A stretch of 64,000 nt of DNA. Origin: Cubamyces lactineus (lineage: Eukaryota; Basidiomycota; Agaricomycetes; Polyporales; Polyporaceae). The position numbers were made by a program, and so were the translations under genes. The stretch is taken from the NCBI GenBank assembly GCA_022376465.1, contig JACDTU010000009.1, forward strand, positions 1 through 64,000. The letters run 5' to 3'. Within the stretch, counting starts at the first letter, position 1. Each line of letters opens with the position of its first letter. Of this stretch, positions 22,694 to 35,031 are shown one piece after another. The notes under the pieces are model-generated. The model saw nothing but the letters and a program-made list of their open reading frames with translations, searched no databases and had not been told where the DNA came from.

Positions 22694-24839
22694 TCACTCA
22701 GGTAAACGGATGACATCGCCTTCGAAGATGAAGGTCTTCCGTTCATGCAACGCCGTTGCTGCCTTCGTCACCTCCGCTGTGTCAAAGTCCTCGTGCTTGT
22801 CAGGCGGCAGGGCCGCGTTAAGGTAGGTGACGAGAGTGGCGATGGTGAGCTCATCAGACCGTTCGTACGTCACTCTGAACAAGTGCCGGATAGACCGCGC
22901 CACGAAGTCCAGCCTATCAGATAGAACGTTAGCAACCTCGCGTCCGATGAGAACGGTTACGGCACACGCACCTTCCAGCAGCGGAGTCCAGGTCCGCCAG
23001 CTTGTTGGTGGGGGCAACATCGACGTCCATGTAGTCCCAAACCCCGTCTTCGTCCTCGCTAGAAGGCGCAGATGCCGAGCGGCCATTGACACCCTCGAGT
23101 TGCCGTAGCTTCGCCGCCGCCGCTTCCGCCTTCGCCATCGCCTTGGCGCGCCGCCGCTCCGTCTTCATCAACGCCCGGTCCGCAAGCTCAGCTTCCGTCG
23201 CATCCTCCAAGTCAGGGGTGTCGCTAGAGTCGGAGACGATGAGCTCTCCCTCCAGTGCAGCGTCACGCGTCGCACGGAGCTCCGCGATGGCTGCTTCCCG
23301 GTCTGTGATTTTTTGCCTACAGGCATGTAGGTGTAAGCATCCGGAACGGCAAGGAGTACATAACACAGTCTGGTGTGGGTATACTCACCGACGCTGAAGA
23401 CATTTGACACGGTGCTGCTGCCACGGATACGAGCAGTAGGTACTGTCTTGCCGTAACTGGACCCACTTCTGACATAGCTTGCAGAACACGCGACCAGGCT
23501 CGACGTCCCCTAGTAGCGGGTCAGCACGCAACGCTGCCGCTCGCTGGTCGGCATTCCGTCTCCGGGACTCCTGCGGGAAGCTAGCCGGAGTGTACTCCTT
23601 GAAGGCGGTTGTGAACGTGGACGATGGTGGCTGCACAGCCGATGATGCCTGAGAGGAGCTAGCCGACGTCGACTGCGCCATAGTCGCGCGCGCAGACGCC
23701 GTCGGCGGAGGCGGAAGCGAAGAAGAAGATGCAAGCGCGAGCAGGTGCTTTGGTGGAGGAGGCACATTGGCTATGTTGAACCTACTGAATATCAGCCCAT
23801 GTGATCGAATCACGCAACCGGGGGGAAGCATACTTTGACGTCGATGCCCCAGGGCCCGCATTAGACACGGGCTGGCATTCTGAACGATGCTTCATCCACA
23901 TCTTGATGGCAGCCGCGTTGTTCTCTGTCGCGATCGAAATCCACTTCTCACACACTCGACAAAGCACGCGCTCATTGTCGAACCGCTTGACGTTGGGATC
24001 GGACGAAAGCACCGCGTTCCGGTCGTCGACTGGGTGGGTGTTTTTAGCACTGTGGCAGGGAAGCAAGCAGGCCTCACTATGTGGTTACCGCGCATAACTC
24101 AGACAATGTGGCACTTACACGCGTTTCGCGAGACAGCTCTTCCGGTGGGCGTCCCAGGGAATCGAGCAGTACGTCGAGTTGGGTCGCAGACGAATCCACT
24201 TGTCACACGATGCACAGAGCACACGATATGCCTCAAACTTGGCGACATATGGGTCGGTGCGGAGATACTCTATGCGTTCTTCCTCGGTCCGTTTTGCCCG
24301 CCGCCGCTTGGTCGGTGGCTGGGACGCGTCGGGCATGATGCTGGGCGGCTCCGACGCGACTTCGGGCAAGCTCTGGGAACCGTTTTGGCTAAAGAGAGGA
24401 GTTAACGAAGCGCATTTTGGCAAGAAGGTGGAGAGGCGCGTACCATGTGACCCGGTGCGCCTCCCAATGTTTGACGGTGAAAGCGCCGGTGGCTTCGTCG
24501 CGAATAGAGATACCGTCGCCGCAGGTCTCGCAGATGATGCGGCCGCTGCCGTACTCGTCGGTGGGGGACGTGCTCTGTGTGCCGGCGTCTGTCTCGGATT
24601 GGGAATCGGCGCGTTCGGGAGTCCTTGGACGAGCGACCGGGTCGGCGGGTGGCTCCTTCCGCTTTTGCGGGACACTACGCGATGTGTGAACAACGAGCGG
24701 GTGAATCTCAAGAGAAATAAATCGGACCTGGTTGCAGAGGCCATGAGCGAGGCGATAGACGCGGCTGGGTGCGTTCTGGGAGCAGGGGTCAGACTGGGTA
24801 GCAGGAAGGGGGGTATGAGGGTGCTCACTCTATCTCCAT
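22694..24839 (-). CDS. Protein with four tandem C2HC zinc-finger-like modules
   Basis: Not a family I can name. Seven exons on the minus strand, 24829-24839, 24444-24674, 24119-24388, 23834-24049, 23389-23781, 22972-23316 and 22694-22913, sum to 561 codons plus stop. All six introns are phase 2. Exons 2-5 each encode one finger of form C-x2-C-x19-21-H-x3-C: C52/C55/H77/C81, C139/C142/H162/C166, C201/C204/H225/C229 and C343/C346/H366/C370. Fingers 2-4 share a module: a DP dipeptide, RV(L/F)C, then KW(I/V), then HRxxC. C81 and several linkers are created by splicing. A charged, Ala/Glu/Arg-rich probable coiled coil follows (about 375-460), then an acidic Ser-rich linker and a C-terminal helical region. 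The spacing suggests metal-binding, DNA- or protein-binding domains. The 11-nt first exon is the least certain part. Confidence 0.78.
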
Positions 24840-27800
24840 CGCATGTCTGCGCGCGGAGAGAGGGGGGTGTGGCTGGTTGTGCGCGCGGGCGATGGGTGTA
24901 TGCGCAGGGAGGGGCGCGGGGGAGGAGAAGGGGAGGATTGACGTGGAAGAGACGAGGGCGATATAAGATGGGGCTCAGGCCAGAGAAGCGAACGAAAACA
25001 TTGAATTCAGAATAGCAGAAATTCCATCGAAAACAAACAGAAAACATTCCCAGGCGCGAAATTGAAATCAGTCCATTTACGGCCGTCCGTCATCCTGATC
25101 GAGACACTCTCCTGATTCGTATCCATGTGCTCGCGTCCCCCGCCGCCACCGCCCCCGCCTCCCCGCCCAATATCCCGCCCCTCGCCTGATCGCGCCTCGT
25201 CCCCGCCCTTTTCTCCCTCCCCCGCGACCGCGCGCGAGAGCTGGGTAGTGCGCGTGAGTCGCCGAGCCGTGGTCTGAGAACAAAGCGCATGCACGGAGAG
25301 GTGAGAGAACTCTGATCGGCGCCTGGGGAGTGATCGAAAACGTCGGTGGCTTCGGAGAGGCGCCGGCGTGTGTTGTGTGTCTCTCAAGATGGTCACATTG
25401 TATGTTGTCTTTGGAAAACGCGTTTGCCAGCGCCCCGTCCGAGTATGCTCTCTACCGTCTCCTCTGCGCGCTCGACCCGACGGCCTCTGATTAGCTACCT
25501 ATCCCAGAATCTGCATCGGAACTCTCCTCGACGCCCTCCTGAGCTCCGTCGGATTCCAACCATGGTCCGCGTACAACGTCTCTCCCACGCTGCATCGTGC
25601 CCAATCTTCCCCTCCTCGCGCACTCCTCTCTCTCCCTCTCGGGGCTCTCTTTCCTCCTTTCAGCCATCTTCTCAGTTCCTCATTCCGGCCTTCTTGTCTG
25701 CTCTTCCGCCGTGCCCAGACGTGTGACTCGCCTCAACGCCTCCCCCTCCCAGACAGGGCCACGATCATAGTAATCTCACTCCCGCGACACGGTCTCTTTC
25801 AGTCCAATCAAGCAGCCCCCGGCCTTTTCTCTGCCCCGCTCGCGCGTCCACAAAGCCCAGAGCATCCAGCCCTCCCATCTTCTCTGTCCAGCTGCGCGCC
25901 TCGCGTACGGATGCGGCCGCGCGTGCGTAGTTATGATATACTCCTTCGCTGTCATCTCGTCGTTCTGTCACTGCGTCGCAAACCCTCATGTCGGCCCTCC
26001 ATTCGCTCCTGCCCGCATGCTCCTCCGCCCTGCTCTCGGCGGGAACACGAAAACCTTCTATCGGTCCAGCGCGTTCCAGCTCAGAACGCGCAAGGTCCCG
26101 TGTTCTCACTTGTCTTAGAACGTTAACTCTATTGCACCCCACTATCGGCGATTCTGACACGCACATCACACAGGTTCGTTGTTCATTTCATGCCCTTCCA
26201 ACATATCTACTGATCATCTCATCACATCAATGAATGGGCCTACCAGACAAGACATGTCCGTTAGGCTCATCGTACCGCCCTGCCACGCGCCTGCTGACCG
26301 CTTGACAAGTCCTCGCGGCATTATGAATTATATCCGATAGCCGTCCCGCACCCTTCATTTCCACGACGGAAACGTAAGTGTCCGAAGAGAAGCGGAGCAA
26401 AAATACAGCCCATTATGCCAGGGGCGACAAGAACAGCAACAACTGACGTGCAGACAGACAGATGGATGCCTATGCGAGAAGCGCCTCCCTGCGTCCTACA
26501 CCCTTCCGTAACCACCCTCCACCAGGAATGCTTTCAGGCGGAGCACTATCACTTCCAAACCAGCCAGCCATTTCGTAAGTTCGTTGTCAAACTTCTCATG
26601 CGACCCCCCTTGTGTGATGCGGGCGTAGAAGTCCTGTCTGTGGGGCACCGCCCTGATGGCGACCTAGCAGCGCAGTGCCGATGGTAGATAGCAAGCGAGG
26701 TACCCGCAGCGTCGTTAAACGTAAGTCGCGCGCTCAGCGCCCGCGGCCGTGGTGTCAAGGTGGAAGAGAAGGACATACGGCGACGACCGGGCGAATCAGA
26801 AATGGCAAGTTGGGCTTGAGGTTCACGTCGAAAGACCGTTTGAAGCACGTATGTAACTCTGCATTCCTATCTTGCTGCATGTTCTGCACGTCCGCACGCG
26901 CAGACACACCCGGGCGGTCAGCCCGCGTTCGCAACACAAACATGGAGAGCGCGTTCCCTGCATGCCAGACATATCGCAGGCGCGAGCAGGGCAACGCGAG
27001 AACGGGCAACTCACACGGAGCGCTTCGCACGTGAACCAGAGCCCGCTTTGCGTTCGGGGCAGCGCATGCACAGGGGAACGGGTGGGCACTCGGTTTGACG
27101 TCTGTGTGAGATGGTTACGAGAGCGAGGGTGGGCTTACCGCAGGAGACGAACGAGGCACGCCGTCCCGTGGCGCTCACCGGCGCCGCCGCCATTGCACTC
27201 GTTCGTCACGAGCTTCTCGAGAGTGGGCGATTCGGCGGGCGCGACTTGGTATCTATGCTTGACACCCTAGAAGGAGGAAGGCAGCGGGCGCGTTCGGCTG
27301 TGCGCACGTAAATGGGTTCTTGGCACGTATAGAACGCACCGCAATGTTGCTACGCAGGTCGTTCTGCACGAATGCGAAGACGCCACCACCGAGTAAATCT
27401 ATTCGTCGCAGGGAAGGAGGGATCGGTTCGAGATGCCAGCGCAGGGGAAGGTACAGGCGGGGTGGAGTTCCGGGCGTTAGCGCGACCGTAAAGGTTCACA
27501 TGGGGACGACGGGAGGAGCGGCGCACCGAACATGTTCACAAAGTCTGTCGAAGCCAGGAGAAACGTCGCAGTGTCCACTCCATCGACGGTGATTGGTACG
27601 TCGGCAAAGGACTGGGAGAAAGAGGCGGCCGGGATGTGTCAGAGTTCTGCGCATGGATTCGGAATTCGGTGACGAGAGAGGCACGGGAGAGGGGGAGAAG
27701 CGACGCGCCAGGCAAGCTCAGATACTGCAACCGGCGTGACAGAGCAGGAGGGCGTGGTGGATAGCGGCGGGGATTGAGAGGACGTTTGTGCGATGTTCTT

Positions 27801-28630
27801 ACCTTCGCGGTCTCAAAGTATGGCGCCATCGGTCGTCGCGGTGGGAGGAGCGTGTTCAGAGAGGCCAATGGCGGTTCACCCGTCTGCTGGGGGCTGCGGG
27901 CAGGTAGAAAAAGAGAGTGAGCAACATCGGAGGCATGGAATCCACCCGGGTGCAAGACGACAACAGCGTGCGGATGCGATTGGAGCCAGGAAAGGCCGAC
28001 GAGCGCCAACGGCATGCAGCAGCTGTGCCCACTTGCCCCGCCATCGCGCAGATCGATATCTCGTCAAGCTGATTAGCACCGGACCCATGTCTGTGGGTAG
28101 CCTCTCGATGCCGCCGGCTTTCAGGCCTTACCTCGGATCCAGCACACCACGGCGACTTGGATAGCACCCCGTGTTTTCCCTGCTCGCGCTGAATGGTCTG
28201 CGCGGAGGCTGTTTGGGGCTATTCTGAGGATGGTGAGAACGTATGCTGGCAGGGAGATCGAGAAAAGCAGGTATGTGGTTGAAGATGGCCGAGCTGCCCT
28301 CGCAACACCTTTCGCCCAGACGCCTTTCGGATGCTGGGCCGGAGTAAACTCGGACGTATGGTCCGGATGTCCGTAGCTGCCCTCAGGCGCTCATCATGGG
28401 CGCTTCATTCACACTTTGAGCGCCCGTCTGGGGCGCTGGATCCTGGGCGGCTGTTGGCGGTGGCTGGGCAGAGCAGCATGGCAGCAGTCTCTGAATGACT
28501 CTTTGAGCGTACGCTGATCCTCGCCACCACGATGTCCTCGTGCTGAGAGGGCAGTGGCAACAGCGGCATCTTTCTCTCTTTCTTCCACGTCCCTTCCTCT
28601 CTCGGGTCTCTCTCTTTGGTGGTGTAGAAC
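24840..28630. other. Long intergenic region upstream of CK2 alpha
   Basis: 3.8 kb without a supportable gene. 25100-26150 is strongly C/T-rich on the plus strand with many short Ser/Pro/Arg frames, like promoter or leader DNA. Frames at 26400-28200 overlap on both strands and carry no motifs. The last 400 bp is the CK2 promoter. Confidence 0.4.
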
Positions 28631-30244
28631 ATGGCACGGGTGTATGCGGACGTGAACGCGCGGTTGGGCCCGTCGTGGTACGACTATGGTATGTCCTTTG
28701 CATGCTCGCGATGGCTCGCGGCCATCGGACGCCTTTTCATTCGCTTCGCGGCCGTAATTTAGAGAACATGACGGTGGATTGGAACGTGCCGGATCGATAT
28801 GAGATTGTGCGAAGACTGGGAGGCGGAAGGTATTCAGAGGTGAGTGGCAACTCGGGCGAGAGCCATTTCCGGTCGCGGCCGGACGTGGGTCCATGGCCAC
28901 AATCGCTACAACGGCCGACTTTGCAGGTCTTTGAAGGCATCGACTCTTCGAACGAAGACTCGTGCGTCATTAAAGTGCTCAAGCCCGTCGCGAAAAAGAA
29001 GATAAAGCGAGAGATCAAGATCCTACGCAACCTCGCGGGCGGCCCGAACGTTATTCGCCTGATGGACATTGTCCATGACCCTCCTTCGCGTTCGAACAGC
29101 CTCATCATGGAATACGTCGAGAACACGGACTGGAAGGAGCTGTACTACACCTTGACGGACATGGAGATCAAATACTACCTCTTCCAACTCCTGAGGGTGA
29201 GCACAGCCGCACTATTGGACCCGTTGTCTTGCATGCCAACGGCGGGGAACCGTTGCTTCTCAGGCGTTAGATTTCGTCCATTCCCGAGGAATCATCCACA
29301 GAGACGTGAAGCCTGCGAATATCATGTTCGACCGGGCACGTCGCAAAGTAAGCCAAGACCGGGGCAGGGCGGCTATAGAAGATGGCTCACGGTCCTTTCC
29401 AGCTGCGTCTGATCGATTGGGGCCTCGCAGAATTCTACCATCCAGGCGTCGAGTTGCATATTAGGGTGGCATCGAGGTACTTCAAAGGGCCGGAGTTGCT
29501 GGTAGGGTACAAGCACTACGATTACAGCCTGGACGTATGGAGCGTCGGTTGCATTCTTGCCGCTATGGTGCGTCGTCAGTGTATGCGCGATGAACTCACT
29601 CCTGACCATGGTTCTGTAGCTCTTTCGGCGAGAGAACTTCTTCCGCGGAAGAGACAATGACGATCAGCTACTGAAGATCGTCAAAGTGCTCGGGTCGGAC
29701 GAGTTCGAGCATTACCTGGCCAAGTACCGCCTCTACTTGCAGACGTACGACGACGAGTTGCTACAAAGGTGAGCTGCGGCGGCAGGACCGTTTTTCACCC
29801 CTCTACCGACTCCTTGCTGATCGTCGTCGCGGTCCTATAATCCGCAGCTATCCCAAGGTGCCTTGGAGCAGATTTGTCACGGCCGATAATAGGCACAATG
29901 CTAGCACCGACGGGATCGACCTCCTCGACAAGCTGCTGCGGTACGATCATGCAGAACGGCTCACCGCGGCAGAGGCGCTCGCGCACAGTTTCTTCAGTAC
30001 GTACCGCCAATCCGCTCCCCTATTCCCCGCCACTCATCGCACATCTGCCCCTTCCCCGCCCACTTCCGACCTGCTGCTCGGCGCCCGGTGACCACATTGC
30101 ATGCACCCTTTGGGCTGTCACTTGCCTCCTTCGAACTCGCCCGGATGTGCTGCTCTTCCCCGCCCATGTGTAGATGCGGTCAGGCTCGAAACGCCATCGA
30201 ACCCCACTGAATGCTTGAGCGACTCTGGCTTCTACTCAGCCTGA
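28631..30244 (+). CDS. CKA1: Casein kinase 2, catalytic alpha subunit
   Basis: Constitutively active acidophilic Ser/Thr kinase. Eight exons, 28631-28688, 28763-28839, 28927-29196, 29264-29347, 29403-29567, 29620-29768, 29848-29996 and 30174-30244, sum to 340 codons plus stop, the normal length. The start [20 protein letters not shown] is the family N-terminus, which props the activation loop. The glycine-rich loop is GGGRYSEV (39-46), the ATP lysine K61, and the basic substrate/heparin patch KKKIKREIK follows it. The catalytic loop is HRDVKPAN with D149. The DFG position has the CK2-specific DWG (168-170). [16 protein letters not shown] is the P+1/APE region. Every key residue is present. 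Expected in cytosol and nucleus as a tetramer with the beta subunit, which is not in this window. Confidence 0.97.
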
Positions 30245-33200
30245 CTCGCGAGCGGCGAACCGAGCAATGCGATATCCAACAATTACGCAGGATGACGGCG
30301 AACGGCGGCACAGACGTCCCCCTCTGACCGGCTGGCAAGCCCCAATAAGCAAGCCAGAGCGGCCCCTCCATTCCCTCGCGCACCCACCAACGAACACGCC
30401 GGTGACTCCCTGCAGCTAAGCTATCCACGATTTATCTATACTTTTTCCCATGTCGTCTTCTCCTATTTCTCACAACATCATGGCATGTACACTAGATTTC
30501 GGACTCGGTCGTGCTCCCAATTTGTCTGTCACCATTTGTCCCCTCCTCTACGTATGTTGCTCCCATCAGTCTTGCATGTAATACTAGAGTACTACTAAGT
30601 ATGCGATCCCCAATGCGATGGCGGCGGCGGGCACGGGTGTCCTCTCTCCGCCCTTCTCCAATCCGATCTAGCGTGGCATGTCAATAACGGGTGGAGTACC
30701 TCCTCCGTCGGGGGCCAGACGTTTGGTCATGCCCCAGACTCGCTAGCTGTCGCCCGCGTGCAAGCGATCGACTTGGTGAGAGCTACAGTCCTTCCTACAG
30801 CCCGTCAATCGTCAAAGATGTTGGGCGGCGGACGGGTGGCCGTAATGCACCGCGTAACGTACTAATTGCTCAAAAAGCTGCCCACCCGGGTATGTTCCTC
30901 TCGGAGCCCTTCTCTGCGACCGTCGACCAATCCCGCCGTGACCCTGAAGCTTGGAGCCCCCAGTGCACCACTCCGCTTCGCAAGTAGCAATACTGCGATC
31001 GCAGCCAAGTCCGAGGGCACGAATTAGCAAGTTACAGACGGGCTTCGTCCCCCGGTCCCGCGCTGTCCCGCGATGTCGCCCCTGCGTCGGATGCTCTGTT
31101 TATCCGAGCCCAAAGAGCGGAATGTCCGTCAACGAAGGCTATACGAGACGGGATTTGCGCACAGCCGTCCGGTGCTCTCGAGTTGTTTCCTACCCGACGA
31201 GCAGCTCGAGTCGCGCGGAGTGTCGGAACGCATGCGCAGGTTGAGCCTGAGGCTACCAACCGCCGCTGGCCCGGGGGGCTTCTCTTCCTCACCTCACCGA
31301 CGGGGGCCTGCCAGTGAGGCATGCACCGCATTCGCTCCGTGGCGTCGTGGTCGTGGGTGTCCCTTTTTTGATCCTCGGCCCAGGCCTGCGTCTCTCCGCA
31401 GCAGAAATAGCGTACTCCTTGGTGGCGGTTGCAGCGGGGACGCGTGTTCGACTGTCGCTCCGCCGGCTTGTGCGCAGCGCGTTACGGAAGTTTACTGCTG
31501 CTACTAACTTCCTTGCCAGTGCACTCGCGGCGCCCGCGATTCCGACGGTGTGGTATGGTGCAAGTACAAGGCTTTGCTCGAGCGTTACACAGCTTCAGGT
31601 CAAACCCTGAGACTGGACAGTGGAGACATAGCTACGTTGGGTTCCTGGTACTGTGCTCCTTAGGCTGGGAGTTTGGGAGCGAGTGCTGCGGGCTATGTTA
31701 CCGTACGTACACCGCCGGTCGAAGATCGAAGGTCGACGGTCCCGAGGCTGATAATAATATCATCCTGCCCAGCGCCGCTTTGACCGCGCCCAACGGCAGC
31801 CCTGACGGACCAAACGCTGCACCGCGCAGGGTACCCATTGATTATTGAGTCGGGGCCTAGAGTTCCGGTCGCTCGAACGGGCTAGCGGGTTCGGATTTTA
31901 GCTGGATGATCGCGGAGAGCGAGGTGTCGACAACTCTGCTGAGAATCATCGCATTCGAGCATGGGTGAGACCGCAGCGTCCGCCGTATAATGGCTCATCC
32001 GCCAACAGGTAACGAGACCGGAATTGCAAGGAAGTATGATGGAAGACCAGTAACGCAGGGTCTAACGGAAGGCGCAGTAGCCAGGACCCTGTTCGTGTGC
32101 ACTGCGTTTCCCTATTGTGTTCACATTTTCAAGGTTTGGGGGAGTGTAAGATACGACAGGCCTACCGTACGCGCGGAAAGCCTCGCACAAGTGTGAGGGG
32201 GGCACGGGTAACGAGAGAGCAAATCGAGGTAATCGAAGGCTGCCAATGCCAAGGTCTTCTGAATCCATGCGTCGCGCTGGGCCAGGCGGACGACAGAGCG
32301 AACGCACCCGATCGCGAACGGCAGACAGACTGCAGCTGATGATCCACGAGGGTCGCCGCTGGCCCTAGGCAGTGCTTCTCCGGCCGTCTTAACCTCTACA
32401 AATGCTGGGCTTCTTCTGTGCAGGGACCGTGGGCACTTGCCGCTTTGCTGGGGAACGCCCTCGCGTTTCGTGTTTCGCGTCTGCGTAGCCTGAGTACCAG
32501 ACGCAGGGCGCGCTGGCGGGATCATCATCATCATACGCATCGCGTCGAGGGCGTTTGGGATGGGGATGACTGAGCCCGCAGGCGGGAAACTGATGTCGAT
32601 TAGTCAACGGCCAGTTCTTCGGACTGATCGAGTCGTCATATTGGCACGGAACCCACCTCGGTCGCTGGCAGCTGCACGCGTCACCGTATCTTGCCAGCCG
32701 ATACGATACCCTAGCGCCAAATAGTGGGGAGGCGGGCAGGCAAAGTCGGTGCTTGCGACGAATATGGAAGCTGCCGGATATTGAAGATTGTCGGTGATGC
32801 CAGTGCAGATTAATGATGAGGAGACGGGACGTGTGGTCTCTCCTGAGCTCCGCCGATGCCAGAAGACGCGCAGTCGCCACTCATCTTAGTCCGGCCAAAC
32901 TGCTGGTAGGCACGGTGGGATTGCTCTGACAGTATGGTGCGGAGGACATACCACTGCGTTGGAGGAGTTACCTGCCAACTGGTACTACGGCCGCAACGGC
33001 CGAAAGGTGCAACGACGTTCAGCTTCAGCACTCGATGCGCACTGCGAGACTGACTGAACTCCCCTCCGTAGTGCTTAAACGTTCTACCACCGCTACCCCC
33101 TTAGGCCTTATACGCCGGCGCCGGGAATTATCGGAGGCCGAGTGGAGGCTCCTAGCGAAGGCGGGAGGCTGACGGACACGCTCCCACACCAAGAGCGCAC

Positions 33201-35031
33201 GCGCACCGTGCGCTCAGCCAAGGGCGTCGCGGTGGCTTTGCGGAGACGAGCAGGCTGCTTCTCATACTCCCACGCGACGCGTTCATGACATATCCAGCCC
33301 GCAGATGAACAGGACATGTGGCCCCCGCGCGCCGCGCGGGTGGTGGACGTACCCATCACGCCTAGGGTCCACAGGGTGACTCGCTCAGAAGGTTGGCTTA
33401 CGGGGTAAACAAAGGCGTGAGTGAGCTCAGGAACGATGCAGAATGTCGAGGCGCTAATCCGCCAAGTCCCGACGTCCTGGTGTAGGCGGACGCGCGGGAG
33501 CTGGAAATACCTGAGCGTGTACGGAGGGCATTTCACACCGATCGAAGCTGCGAAGGCTGTATGTCGTGTGCGAACGGTGAGCAAAGTGCGGTCTTCCCTT
33601 TCATAGGAAGGGTTTCGTGCACGCAGATGCTATTTATTTGTGACGGACCTTGGGGGATGAGCTTCTCTGGCATGATTTATCTTGCTCCGCAGGGAGGCGC
33701 TGCGCTGCGCGGTAGGGTCCGTGGGGCCCAGATTAAGCACGCTACCGCTGCGATCGGACGATACGATACGTCCGTAGATGAAGTTGGGACGTAAAGACGT
33801 TCGGGAACCCTGGTGATATATCATAGCGTTCAGTCTGCAGCAAATGCTGCTGCTGCTGCATGCTGGCTATGGACGCTGGACCCGGAACGTGATGGGACCC
33901 GGGCGTATGGGTCTCTTGAGTCAGCGTGGGCGTGCCTAGCGATCGAGGGTGCTGTTCCAGTGACGCAAACCGCGAATCGTCCGGTACGGTATGGGGCCAT
34001 CATGCACCGAGATCAGACCGTTGCGATTGCGAGTTGCCTACGGCATGTACATTTGTGGAAGGCAGGCTCTTAATATGAACATCTTTTGGGCAAAACTGTT
34101 CAGGCCGAGTCACAGAAAGCCGTGGACGCGCTGCGCATGGTGAGGCCAAGCGCATTAACGAACGGATAGAGGGGGCGTTGCTGGCGACGAACAAGCGTGG
34201 CGGATGGAGGGAAGGAGAGGTCTATTCGATAGAAGTTGCCGTGGATGCAGGGAGGGCAGGTGGTCGCGCTTCGGCGCAGGAGCCTGAGAATATCAGAGCT
34301 GTTTTGAATTTGCATGGTGTATGCCAATCGAGGACGCATGGGGAGTGGTATCAGAACGATTCAGAAATATCGGTAGACGACTGGGGGCATTTGCCGAAGA
34401 AAGGATCCACGGGGCTGGAGGAGGATGTGCTGGCCCCTGGGGGCTTTGGATGCAAGCGGCGGTGGTTGCCTGAGCCCTGTGTGAGAGGAGATCTGAGCCG
34501 AGGAACTGGGTGCGCAGTGTACGTGGTGGCGGGTGGCGGGGAGGGGCCGGGACGTTCTTACCGCAGAGGATAGGCGCCTGTACGTGTGCGGTGATGGGCG
34601 GGCGGGCGCCTGGTTCGGCGTGTTTCCAAATCTGTAGCGGAAGCCGGAAGCGCCGGCGCCTGGCGGGGAGGTCTGCGCTGGATGTGTCGTGATTGGGTTA
34701 GAATATAAAGGGCCCGGCGGAGGATGTAGTCAAAGTCTCAAGTCCTCTGCTGGTCCTGAGCTTGCCTGCTGCTCTCATCTTCGCTACCAGGTCTCCTAAC
34801 AAGGCCTAGTCCATTGCTCCCACACGCACCGGAGGACGGTAGTCCCATCCCTTTTCTAACTTCTCTTTCCCATCCCCTCCGCCGGCTCTGCAGCTGAATC
34901 TGATCGTACTACAAGCACAGTCACAAACCAATTATCCCCCGCAGCCAAATTAGGCCCCTTTCCCTTTCATTCGCCCTTTCCCTCGCCCGGACCCGCCACC
35001 TTCCGCGCCTTCTTCCCATTCCACCACTCCC
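30245..35031. other. Long region without recognisable genes
   Basis: 4.8 kb. Frames up to about 160 codons occur on both strands (for example minus 32389-32880, whose end has a basic PKRPRRD stretch), but none has a domain, a family motif or a consistent exon pattern. It may hold decayed elements or lineage-specific non-coding transcription units. The last 350 bp, with a TATAAAG at 34704, is the promoter of the next gene. Confidence 0.4.
34704..34710 (+). promoter_or_regulatory. TATA-like box of Zn2Cys6 regulator A
   Basis: TATAAAG about 320 bp before the ATG at 35032, followed by a long pyrimidine-rich stretch typical of fungal 5' leaders. Confidence 0.4.

Noticed and set aside
24115..25047. 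Single 310-codon minus-strand frame as one exon of the finger gene
   Set aside because: It reads out of frame through finger 1. Splicing at 24444/24388 keeps both fingers and creates C81, so only 24119-24388 of this frame is used.
32389..32880. 163-codon minus-strand frame with a basic PKRPRRD stretch
   Set aside because: A basic patch alone is weak evidence; no domain, no homologue recognised and no supporting neighbours.
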